A stretch of 64,000 nt of DNA, taken from the NCBI RefSeq assembly GCF_005405905.1, contig NZ_BJHU01000026.1:186001-250000 (forward strand), in the 5' to 3' direction. The notes beneath the pieces are model-generated. The model searched no databases and was not told the DNA's origin. It saw nothing but the letters and a program-made list of their open reading frames with translations. Each line of letters begins with the position of its first letter. The first letter of the stretch is position 1. Shown here one piece after another: positions 44,766 through 52,221 of the stretch. Source of the stretch: Acidovorax sp. NB1. GTDB lineage: Bacteria > Pseudomonadota > Gammaproteobacteria > Burkholderiales > Burkholderiaceae_C. The translations under genes were made by a program, and so were the position numbers.

Positions 44766-45626
44766 CTACTTCTTCCCCTTCACATGCCCCTCCAGCTCGG
44801 TGAAGCTGGGGCGGACATCAGAGAAGAGTACCTTGCGGCCGAATTCGATGGCTGTGGCTGGGTTGTAGCCCTGCATGCTGGCCAGCAGGGTGGACTTGAT
44901 GCACTGCAGTTCCTTGGCGGCGTCTTCTGTCTTTTGTTCGACCAGGCCGCCCAGGGGCTCCACCACACCGTAGGCCAGCAGAATCCCAAGAAAGGTGCCC
45001 ACCAGCGCCGAGCCGATCATGCCGCCCAGCACGGAAGGCGGCTGGCCCACCGAGCCCATGGTGTTCACCACCCCCAACACGGCGGCCACGATCCCGAAGG
45101 CGGGCAGGGCGCCGGCCAGCCGGGCCAGCGCGGCCACAGGGGCATGGGCCTCCTGGTGGTGGGTATCGATTTCGCTGTCCATCAGCGCCTCGATCTCATG
45201 GGAGTTCAGGTTGCCCGACACCATCATGCGCAGGTAGTCGGTGGTGAACTCGATCACATGGTGGTCGCTGCCCACCGTGGGGTATTTCTTGAAGATTTCG
45301 GACTCATGGGGCGCCTCGACATCTTTTTCGATCGCCATCAGCCCTTCCTTGCGGGCCTTCTGCAGGATGTCATAGAGCATGGCCATCAGCTCCATGTAGC
45401 GCGCCTTGGTGTATTTGGACCCCTTGAGCGCCATCGGCAGCGCGGCCATGGTGGCCTTGATCACCTTGGGCTGGTTGTTCACCACAAACGCGCCCAGGGC
45501 GCCACCCAGGATGGTGATGATCTCGAAGGGCAGGGCCTTGAGGATCACGCTGATGTTCCCGCCGTGCACGATGTACACGCCGAAGATGCAGCCGAGACAG
45601 ACGACGTAACCAATGATGACGAACAT
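44766..45626 (-). CDS. motA: Flagellar motor stator protein MotA
   Basis: 286 residues with four membrane helices. Starts MFVIIGYVVCLGCIFGVYIVHGGNISVIL, and the cytoplasmic loop includes ARYMELMAMLYDILQKARKEGLMAIEKDVE. The third and fourth helices contain LAGALPAFGIVAAVLGVVNTM. With MotB it forms the proton channel driving rotation. First gene of the leftward mot-che-flh-fliA run. I could not find a convincing sigma-28 promoter in front of it. Confidence 0.95.
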   Translation of the reverse strand: MFVIIGYVVCLGCIFGVYIVHGGNISVILKALPFEIITILGGALGAFVVNNQPKVIKATMAALPMALKGSKYTKARYMELMAMLYDILQKARKEGLMAIEKDVEAPHESEIFKKYPTVGSDHHVIEFTTDYLRMMVSGNLNSHEIEALMDSEIDTHHQEAHAPVAALARLAGALPAFGIVAAVLGVVNTMGSVGQPPSVLGGMIGSALVGTFLGILLAYGVVEPLGGLVEQKTEDAAKELQCIKSTLLASMQGYNPATAIEFGRKVLFSDVRPSFTELEGHVKGKK

Positions 45627-46025
45627 GCTTTAGACGTGTTGGGCGGCTTCGCAGCGAGGGCGGTCACAGCCGTGGTGTCAGGGCTGCCCGCCAAGGGTTT
45701 ACCGAAGGTTACTGCAAATGTATCGGATTGCTGAGCACGAAATGCCGCAAGAGAACTGCCAAAACGGGGCTTCTTGGCGGAATGGCGCGGGCGCTGTCTC
45801 CGGTCGGGGATAAGCGCCGCGCACCACCAGAACCTGCATAAAAAAGGCCGTTTGCGCCTGATAGTCAACAAGTTGTTGCTATCTAAAGAGTAGCAATATG
45901 GCGCCTGAGAAGGCCCCTGGCCCCGTGGTGCCGCCGGGACCACCCCGGCCAATCCCTGCATTTGGCCCGTTTTTCCGCAGCCACAACACCTTTTGGCGGT
46001 GCAGGGGCTGCACTATGCTGAGGGC
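45627..46025. other. Gap between motA and rfbF
   Basis: 399 bases between divergent genes with no credible reading frame. It must hold the motA and rfbF promoters, but neither is clear. It includes a family 1 repeat (45839-45897) and, immediately before rfbF, a perfect hairpin (GTGCAG, three bases, CTGCAC at 45999-46013). TATGCT at 46014-46019, only seven bases ahead of the start codon, hints at a near-leaderless transcript. Confidence 0.6.
45839..45897 (+). repeat. Family 1 repeat between motA and rfbF
   Basis: AAAAAAGGCCGTTTGCGC, a short core, then a TTGCTA..TAGCAA terminal hairpin, as in the copy at 28750. The central core is more diverged than in other copies. Confidence 0.65.
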
Positions 46026-46796
46026 ATGAAAGCCGTACTGCTCGCGGGGGGCCTGGGCACCCGCATCTCGGAAGAGTCGCACCTGCGTCCCAAGCCCATG
46101 ATCGAGATCGGTGGGCGGCCCATCCTGTGGCACATCATGAAGATGTATGCCGCCCATGGCGTCAACGACTTCATCATCTGCCTGGGCTACAAGGGCTATG
46201 TCATCAAGGAGTACTTCGCCAACTACTTCCTGCACATGTCGGACGTGACCTTTGACATGGCCAACAACCGCATGGAAGTGCACCACCGCCACGCCGAGCC
46301 CTGGCGCGTGACGCTGGTGGACACCGGCGAAAGCACCATGACCGGAGGGCGCCTGCGCCGGGTGCAGGAGTACCTGCCGAACGACGAACCCTTCTGTTTT
46401 ACCTATGGCGACGGCGTGGCCGACCTCGACATGACCGCGCAGTTCGCCTTCCACCGCGCCCACGGCCGCCAGGCCACGGTGACGGCGGTGCTGCCTCCGG
46501 GGCGTTATGGTGCCCTGATGCGTGATGGCGAGACCGTGGCCGGGTTCGAGGAAAAACCCCGTGGCGATGGCGGCTGGATTAACGGCGGCTTCTTTGTGCT
46601 GCAGCCCGAGGTGATCGACCTCATCGATGGCGATGCCACCAGCTGGGAGCTGGAGCCCATGGCCCGCCTGGCCAGCAGCGGCCAGCTGCGCGCGTTTGAG
46701 CACACCGGCTTCTGGCAGCCCATGGACACGCTGCGCGAGAAAAACCAGCTCGAAGACCTGTGGCAATCGGGCCGTGCGCCCTGGAAATGCTGGTGA
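46026..46796 (+). CDS. rfbF: Glucose-1-phosphate cytidylyltransferase
   Basis: 256 residues. [45 protein letters not shown] is the nucleotidyltransferase signature in the RfbF form, and [19 protein letters not shown] and GYVIKEYF are specific for this family. It makes CDP-glucose from glucose-1-phosphate and CTP, the committed step for CDP-linked deoxy-sugars. The ATG at 46026 starts directly with the motif. First of a seven-gene rightward cassette; rfbG follows after five bases. Confidence 0.94.
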   Translation: MKAVLLAGGLGTRISEESHLRPKPMIEIGGRPILWHIMKMYAAHGVNDFIICLGYKGYVIKEYFANYFLHMSDVTFDMANNRMEVHHRHAEPWRVTLVDTGESTMTGGRLRRVQEYLPNDEPFCFTYGDGVADLDMTAQFAFHRAHGRQATVTAVLPPGRYGALMRDGETVAGFEEKPRGDGGWINGGFFVLQPEVIDLIDGDATSWELEPMARLASSGQLRAFEHTGFWQPMDTLREKNQLEDLWQSGRAPWKCW

Positions 46797-46801
46797 CCAC
46801 G

Positions 46802-47869
46802 ATGCGCCCTGATCCCGACTTCTGGCGCGGCAAGCGCGTGTTGCTTACCGGCCACACCGGATTCAAGGGCGCGTGGCTCGCCCTGTGGCTGCAGCGCCTG
46901 GGCGCGCAGGTGACCGGCGTGGCACTGCCGCCCGCCACCGGGCCCAACCTGTTCACCCTGGCCCAGTTGGGCCAGGCGGGCGCGGGCATCGAGAGCCATT
47001 TTTGCGACATCCGCAGCCCCCAGGCCCTGGCCATGCGCGTGCGCGCCGCCCGGCCCGAGGTGGTGCTGCACCTGGCCGCGCAGGCGCTGGTGCGGCCCGG
47101 CTACGCGGCGCCGCTCGACACGTTTGCCACCAACGTTATGGGCACGGCCCATGTGCTCGATGCGCTGCGCGGCCTGCCCGAGGCGCGTGTGGCGCTGGTG
47201 GTGACCACCGACAAGGTCTACCGCAACCGCGAATGGGCCTACCCCTACCGCGAAGACGACCCGCTGGGCGGGCACGACCCCTACAGCGCCAGCAAGGCCG
47301 CCGCTGAACTGGTCACAGCCAGCTACCGCGATGCCTTCCTGGCTGCGCAGGGTGTGGCCGTGGCCACCGCCCGCGCAGGCAATGTGATTGGCGGTGGCGA
47401 CTGGGCGCAAGACCGCCTGCTGCCCGACGCCGTGCGCGCCTGGGAAAAGGGCGAGACCCTGCACATCCGCCGCCCCCAGGCCACGCGCCCCTGGCAGCAT
47501 GTGCTGGAGCCGCTGGCCGCTTACCTGCGCCTGGCCCAGCGCCTGTGGGAATCGCCCGCGCTGGCCGGGGCCTACAACTTTGGCCCACTGCCGCACGAGG
47601 CGGCCACGGTCAAAAATGTCATTGAATTGGCATCTTCCGCCTATCCATCAAGCGCTACCAGCTATGAAAATGAGAGCGAAGGGCCGCACGAAGCCGGCTG
47701 GCTGGCGCTGGAAACCGCCCACGCCCGCCAGGTGCTGGGCGTGGCCCCCCACTGGTCGCTGAACACCGCCGTGGCTCGCACCATGAACTGGTACCGCCAG
47801 CAACATGGCGGCGCCGATGCCCGCGCGCTGTGCCTGGCCGACATCGACGCCTGGGAGGCCCGCCCATGA
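46802..47869 (+). CDS. rfbG: CDP-glucose 4,6-dehydratase
   Basis: 355-residue short-chain dehydrogenase-type enzyme producing CDP-4-dehydro-6-deoxyglucose. The NAD motif is TGHTGFKGAWL, TTDKVY follows, and the catalytic Y161-K165 lie in DPYSASKAAAEL. I take the ATG at 46802, five bases after rfbF, with GGTGA upstream; an in-frame ATG at 46787 is possible. Residues about 270-291 (VIELASSAYPSSATSYENES) are encoded by an in-frame copy of the window's dispersed repeat, before the family's conserved HEAGWLALE block. All catalytic residues precede this region. Confidence 0.92.
   Translation: MRPDPDFWRGKRVLLTGHTGFKGAWLALWLQRLGAQVTGVALPPATGPNLFTLAQLGQAGAGIESHFCDIRSPQALAMRVRAARPEVVLHLAAQALVRPGYAAPLDTFATNVMGTAHVLDALRGLPEARVALVVTTDKVYRNREWAYPYREDDPLGGHDPYSASKAAAELVTASYRDAFLAAQGVAVATARAGNVIGGGDWAQDRLLPDAVRAWEKGETLHIRRPQATRPWQHVLEPLAAYLRLAQRLWESPALAGAYNFGPLPHEAATVKNVIELASSAYPSSATSYENESEGPHEAGWLALETAHARQVLGVAPHWSLNTAVARTMNWYRQQHGGADARALCLADIDAWEARP
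47611..47673 (+). repeat. Family 1 repeat inside rfbG
   Basis: CAAAAATGTCATTGAATTGG, then CATCTTCCGC, CTATCCATCAAGCGCTACC and AGCTATGAAAA. It matches the core and tail of the intergenic copies base for base over most of its length and is translated in frame within rfbG. Confidence 0.75.
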
Positions 47870-48426
47870 GCCGCCTCGCCCTGGCGCCTTTGCCCCTGGC
47901 GGGGCTCTTTCGTGTGCAACGCCAGCCGCTGGTGGACGAACGCGGTTTTTTTGCGCGCTTGTTCTGCGCCGATGAACTGGCGGGCGCCGGCTGGACGGGC
48001 GCCGTGGCCCAGATCAACCAGAGCTACACGGCATTGAAAGGCACGGTGCGCGGCATGCACTACCAGAAGCCGCCGCACGCCGAGATGAAGCTGGTGAGCT
48101 GCGTGCGCGGCGAGGTTTGGGACGTGGCCGTGGACCTGCGCCAAGGCTCGCCCACGTTTTTGCACTGGCATGCCGAGCACCTCTCGGCCGACAACGGGCA
48201 TGCGCTGCTCATCCCGCCCGGGTTTGCACACGGCTTTCAGGCGCTGAGTGACCATGCCGAGCTGCTGTACTGCCACTCGGCCGCCTACGCGCCCGCCGCC
48301 GAGGCCGGGCTGCACCCGGCCGACCCGCGCCTGGCCATCGCCTGGCCGCTGCCGCTGGGCCCGATCTCGCCGCGCGACGCGGGCCAGAGTGCGCTGACCG
48401 AAGAATTTGAAGGAGTGCGCCTGTGA
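47866..48426 (+). CDS. dTDP-4-dehydrorhamnose 3,5-epimerase (RmlC) family protein
   Basis: 186-residue cupin-fold sugar epimerase of the RmlC family. GTVRGMHYQKPPHAEMKLVSCVRGEVWDVAVDLR carries the catalytic His, IPPGFAHGFQALS the second conserved His, and LLYCHSAAYAPAAEAG the Tyr region, while DPRLAIAWPL is the conserved C-terminal block. In this CDP context it probably epimerises CDP-4-dehydro-6-deoxyglucose at C3 and/or C5. The ATG at 47866 overlaps the rfbG stop (ATGA). Confidence 0.88.
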   Translation: MSRLALAPLPLAGLFRVQRQPLVDERGFFARLFCADELAGAGWTGAVAQINQSYTALKGTVRGMHYQKPPHAEMKLVSCVRGEVWDVAVDLRQGSPTFLHWHAEHLSADNGHALLIPPGFAHGFQALSDHAELLYCHSAAYAPAAEAGLHPADPRLAIAWPLPLGPISPRDAGQSALTEEFEGVRL

Positions 48427-49664
48427 AGTGCCGACACTGCGGCAGCCCGCTGCAACTCACGTTCCTGGACCTGGGCAGCGCGCCCCCGTCCAACGCCTAC
48501 CTGGCCGAGGCCGCGCTGCGCGCGCCCGAGACCTGGTTTCCGCTGCGCGTCCTGGTCTGCGAAACCTGCTGGCTGGTGCAGACCGAAGACCACGCCGGGC
48601 GCGAAGCGCTGTTCACCGACGATTACGCGTACTTCAGCTCGTTTTCGTCGTCCTGGCTCGCCCATGCCCAAGCCTATGTCGAGGCGATGCGCGAACGCCT
48701 GGGCCTGACCGCTGCGAGCTGCGTGGTCGAGGTCGCGTCGAACGACGGCTACCTGCTGCAGTACGTGCAGGCTGCGGGCATCCCCTGCTACGGCGTGGAG
48801 CCCACCGCCAGCACCGCAGCGGCGGCCCGCGCCAAGGGCATTGAGGTGGTGGAGCGCTTCTTTGGCGTGGCCCTGGCCGATGAGCTGGCCCGGGCGGGCC
48901 GCCAGGCCGACCTGATTGCCGCCAACAACGTGCTGGCCCATGTGCCCGACATCAACGACTTTGTCGGCGGCTTCACGCGGCTGCTCAAGCCCCACGGCGT
49001 GGCCACCTTCGAGTTTCCGCACCTGCTGCGCATGGTGGAGGGGTGCCAGTTCGACACGGCGTACCACGAACACTATTCCTATCTGTCGCTCACGGCGGTG
49101 CAGCGCATCTTTGCGGCCAATGGCCTCGTGGTGATCGACGTGCAGGAGTTGCCCACCCACGGCGGCAGCCTGCGCGTGTTGGCCGCCCGTGCCGACGCAG
49201 TGGGCCACCCGCAGGCCAGTGCCGAGGGCGCCGCGCGCGTGCAGCAACTGCTGGCCGCCGAGGCGGCGGCAGGCATGCTGGGCGCTGGTTTTTACAGCGA
49301 TTTCCAGGCCCAGGCCATACGGGTCAAGCGCGAGCTGCTCACTTTTTTATTGCAATGCCAGGCCGACGGCACCACCGTGGGCGCCTACGGCGCGGCCGCC
49401 AAGGGCAACACCCTGCTCAACTTTGCGGGCGTGCGGCCCGACCTGCTGCCCTACGTGGTGGACAAGAACCCGGCCAAACAAGGCCAGTACCTGCCCGGCA
49501 GCCGCATCCCGGTGGTGAGCGAGGCGCACCTGCGCGCCCACCGGCCCCAGCGCATCCTGATCCTGCCGTGGAACCTGCGGCACGAAGTCAGCGCCCAGCT
49601 CAGCGACATCCGTGATTGGGGAGGGCGGTTCGTCACCGCTGTTCCCCGTCTGGATGTCTGGTAG
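48423..49664 (+). CDS. SAM-dependent sugar C-methyltransferase (TylCIII-like)
   Basis: 413 residues. N-terminal zinc-binding domain (MKCRHCGSPL, and VCETCWLV for the second Cys pair), a SAM-binding central domain (VVEVASNDGYLLQYVQ, with NNVLAHVPDINDFVGG), and the C-terminal domain of the TylC3/C-methyltransferase family (VGAYGAAAKGNTLLNFAG). Members add a methyl branch to a keto-sugar nucleotide, usually at C3. Starts at GTG 48423 overlapping the previous stop (GTGA). Suggests that the final sugar is branched. Confidence 0.87.
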   Translation: MKCRHCGSPLQLTFLDLGSAPPSNAYLAEAALRAPETWFPLRVLVCETCWLVQTEDHAGREALFTDDYAYFSSFSSSWLAHAQAYVEAMRERLGLTAASCVVEVASNDGYLLQYVQAAGIPCYGVEPTASTAAAARAKGIEVVERFFGVALADELARAGRQADLIAANNVLAHVPDINDFVGGFTRLLKPHGVATFEFPHLLRMVEGCQFDTAYHEHYSYLSLTAVQRIFAANGLVVIDVQELPTHGGSLRVLAARADAVGHPQASAEGAARVQQLLAAEAAAGMLGAGFYSDFQAQAIRVKRELLTFLLQCQADGTTVGAYGAAAKGNTLLNFAGVRPDLLPYVVDKNPAKQGQYLPGSRIPVVSEAHLRAHRPQRILILPWNLRHEVSAQLSDIRDWGGRFVTAVPRLDVW

Positions 49665-49718
49665 CCGCCCCCCTGTCGCCACCCCAATTTCCATCAGACA
49701 CCCACGAAGGAGACCACC

Positions 49719-50843
49719 ATGATCCCAATGTTCAAACCCTTGATCGAGCAGGAAGAAATCGATGCCAGCCGCGAATCGCTGGAGCTGGGCTGGCTCGGCA
49801 TGGGCAGCTACGTGTCCGGCTTTGAAAAGAAGGTGAAGGAGATCCTGCAGGCGCCCGACAGGCATGTGGCGGCGGTCAGCACCGGCACGGCGGGCCTGCA
49901 CATCGCGCTGCTGCTGGCGGGCGTGGGGCCGGGCGACGAGGTGATCGTATCGGCCTTCAACTGCTCGGCCGACTACCAGGCCATCACTTGGGTGGGGGCC
50001 GACATCGTGTTCTGCGACTGCGCTGACGATACGCTGGAGTTGGATCTTGCCAAGGCCGAGTCCCTGGTGGGGCCGCGCACCAAGGCCATCATCGTGATGG
50101 ACTACGACTGCATCATCAGCGACCACGACGCCATTGCCGCCTTTGCCGAGCGCCACAAGCTGCGCGTGATTCACGACGCCGCGCACTCGTTTGGCTCCAG
50201 CTACAAGGGGCGGATGGTGGGCAGCTTCTCGGACATCTGCGTGTTCAGCCACGACCCGGTCAAGACCGTGACCTGCCTGGACGGCGGCACTATCGTTGTG
50301 CGCACCGAAGAGGAGCTGCGCCGCGTGCACGAGCTGCGCCTGCTGGGCATGCAGCAGCCCGCCGAGGTGATGTACCAGAACAAGCGCGCCTGGACTTTCG
50401 ATGTGGAGCGCGTGGGCTTTCGCTACCACATGCTCAATATGCACGCTGCCATTGGCCTCGCGCAGCTGGGCAAGCTGGATGTGATCAAGTCGAGCCGCCA
50501 GGCGGCATCGCGCAGATACAACGAGAAGCTGCAGGGCATTGCCCAGGTTCGCACGCCTCCCACGGACTTTGCGGACGTCAACCCGTTCCTGTACTACATC
50601 CGGGTGCCCGCAGAGCACCGTGATGCGCTGCGCGACTTTCTGAAGGCCAACGGCGTGGACACGGGCATCCACTGGCAGCCAGGGCACTGGTTCTCGCTGT
50701 GGAAGGACTGCCGGGCCGGAGACCTGTCCGTGACCGATGAGGTGGGCAAAGGCATTCTTTCGCTGCCGTTGCACTCGCGCATGCCGCTGGAAAACGTGGA
50801 CACCGTGGCCGAGCAGGTGCGCCGCTACTTTGCCCAGGTGTGA
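49719..50843 (+). CDS. DegT/DnrJ/EryC1 sugar aminotransferase
   Basis: 374 residues, a PLP-dependent keto-sugar aminotransferase. The internal aldimine lysine is K182 in FSHDPVKTVTCLDGG; HDAAHSFGSSYKG and STGTAGLHIALLLAGV are further family motifs. The lysine rules out the RfbH-type dehydratases, which have His there and iron-sulfur cysteines, so this enzyme is predicted to aminate the CDP-4-keto- (or 3-keto-) 6-deoxy sugar. It begins 54 bases after the methyltransferase with a good AAGGAG. Confidence 0.9.
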   Translation: MIPMFKPLIEQEEIDASRESLELGWLGMGSYVSGFEKKVKEILQAPDRHVAAVSTGTAGLHIALLLAGVGPGDEVIVSAFNCSADYQAITWVGADIVFCDCADDTLELDLAKAESLVGPRTKAIIVMDYDCIISDHDAIAAFAERHKLRVIHDAAHSFGSSYKGRMVGSFSDICVFSHDPVKTVTCLDGGTIVVRTEEELRRVHELRLLGMQQPAEVMYQNKRAWTFDVERVGFRYHMLNMHAAIGLAQLGKLDVIKSSRQAASRRYNEKLQGIAQVRTPPTDFADVNPFLYYIRVPAEHRDALRDFLKANGVDTGIHWQPGHWFSLWKDCRAGDLSVTDEVGKGILSLPLHSRMPLENVDTVAEQVRRYFAQV

Positions 50844-50853
50844 AGAGGTTGCC

Positions 50854-51504
50854 ATGACTTCGCCAACGCCTGGACAGCAGCTTCTGGCTGCCATCAAGCA
50901 GACGGCCCGTGCGGGCGAGACCGGGCTGGTGCTGCCCGTGGGGCAGCCGCTCGCGGCGGTGGTCCGGCCGATCGCCACCGTTCCCGGCCACATTGATGCC
51001 GTCGATGCGCAACTGCTCACCGACTGGCGCAATCGCCATGTCAAATCCTTCCTGACCGAATTTGTCTCGACCCCTGAGCGCACTGCCGCCTGGCTGGCAG
51101 GCGCGGTGCACCAGAACCCGGGCAAGATGCTGTTCATGGTGGAAACGCTGGACGGCGAGCGCGTGGGGCACGTGGGGCTTGGCTTTATCGACTGGCAGCG
51201 CGGCTATGGCGAGGCGGATGCCATCGTCAGCGGCGGGGCTTCCCCTCCGGGGGTGATGAAGGCGTCGTTGCTGGTGCTGATGCGCTGGGCGCGCGACGCG
51301 CTCGGGCTGCAGACGCTGGCCGTGCGGGTGCGGTCAGACAACCCGGCGGTCGAGTTCTACCGCAAGGTGGGCTTCCAGGAATACCAGCGGGTGCCGATTG
51401 TGGCCAGCACCGTCCCTGGCGGGGTGGACTGGACGGAGGACCCGCAGGCCGTCGATGCACCGGCCAGCCTGGTGTACATGCAATTGCATCTGCCCCAGGC
51501 CTGA
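50854..51504 (+). CDS. GNAT-family N-acetyltransferase
   Basis: 216 residues. A 60-residue N-terminal extension (residues 1-60) is followed by the GNAT core: LTDWRNRHVKSFLTEF, GERVGHVGLGF, and the acetyl-CoA binding LGLQTLAVRVRSDNPAVEFYRKVGF. It probably acetylates the amino group made by the preceding aminotransferase, or a related substrate such as a flagellar protein. Start at 50854, ten bases after the aminotransferase stop. Substrate inferred only from context. Confidence 0.8.
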   Translation: MTSPTPGQQLLAAIKQTARAGETGLVLPVGQPLAAVVRPIATVPGHIDAVDAQLLTDWRNRHVKSFLTEFVSTPERTAAWLAGAVHQNPGKMLFMVETLDGERVGHVGLGFIDWQRGYGEADAIVSGGASPPGVMKASLLVLMRWARDALGLQTLAVRVRSDNPAVEFYRKVGFQEYQRVPIVASTVPGGVDWTEDPQAVDAPASLVYMQLHLPQA

Positions 51505-51541
51505 GCTGGCCGAGGGCGCTGGGGAGGAGAGGAGGCTCTGC

Positions 51542-52189
51542 ATGGAAATCTTGCGAATGGACCGTGCGCAGCTGGTGCGCTACGTGGCGCAGCAGCTGCA
51601 CCACACGCTGCCTGACGACTTTGACCCCCGTGCGGACATCGACGCACACCTGGACGAAGCCCTGGCTCGCCTGCACGGATGCATCAATGCCGTGCGGCCC
51701 TGGCGGCAAGATTGCTTTGACCCGCTGCATTCCACGCAGTACTGCAGCTTTCTCTACTTTCTGGCCAACACCATCTGGCGCCGCACGGCCAGCACCGACA
51801 CACCCACGCGCCTGTTTTTGCTGAACAAGGCCTTGAACGGCATCGATCTCTTCTACGAAATCGAGATGCCGCCGGTGTTTTTCATCGGACATTCCGTCGG
51901 CATCGTCTTCGCCAAGGCCACCTATGGCAACTTTCTGGTGATCTACCAGAATTCCACCGTCGGCAAGAACCATGGGGTGGCCCCGGTGCTGGGAGAGGGG
52001 GTCATCATGTACCCGGGCACGGCCATCATCGGGCGGTGCCAGGTGGGCGATGGCACGGTGCTGGCGCAGGGGGCCAGCCTGGTCAATACGGACTCACCGG
52101 GGCATTGCACCGTGTACCGTGGCGACGCTGGCCGGGCGGTCTTCAAGCCCACCCGGCACAACGCCCTGCACGACATCTTCCGTCTCTGA
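51542..52189 (+). CDS. Hexapeptide acyltransferase, serine acetyltransferase-like
   Basis: 215 residues. The N-terminal 100 residues are mostly helical and resemble serine-acetyltransferase N-domains loosely; the C-terminal part is a left-handed beta-helix (VVIYQNSTVGKNHGVAPVLGEGVIMYPGTAIIGRCQVGDG). It is a second acyltransferase next to the GNAT gene, so the sugar may be both N- and O-acylated, or one of the two genes may have a different target. Strong RBS (GGAGGAGAGGAGG) at 51523-51535. Its stop codon lies inside an octamer tandem repeat. Confidence 0.72.
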   Translation: MEILRMDRAQLVRYVAQQLHHTLPDDFDPRADIDAHLDEALARLHGCINAVRPWRQDCFDPLHSTQYCSFLYFLANTIWRRTASTDTPTRLFLLNKALNGIDLFYEIEMPPVFFIGHSVGIVFAKATYGNFLVIYQNSTVGKNHGVAPVLGEGVIMYPGTAIIGRCQVGDGTVLAQGASLVNTDSPGHCTVYRGDAGRAVFKPTRHNALHDIFRL

Positions 52190-52214
52190 CTCTCTGACTT
52201 TCTGACTTTCTGAC
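52183..52214. repeat. Four-unit octamer tandem repeat at the cassette end
   Basis: TCTCTGAC twice followed by TTTCTGAC twice. The acyltransferase stop codon is in the first unit, so change in copy number would not alter the protein. It lies between two converging genes. Confidence 0.85.
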
Positions 52215-52221
52215 CTTTGCG

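Noticed and set aside
45720..45746. Sigma-28 promoter for motA (TCCGATAC read leftward)
   Set aside because: No TAAA-like -35 at the right spacing; three of eight matches at best.
49340..49362. AT-rich rare-codon patch (TTTTTATTGCAATGC) in the methyltransferase as another repeat copy
   Set aside because: Too short and lacks the GCGC core and the GCTATCAAA tail.
52183..52214. Phase-variable octamer repeat at the end of the acyltransferase gene
   Set aside because: The stop codon falls in the first unit, so unit gain or loss does not change the reading frame product.
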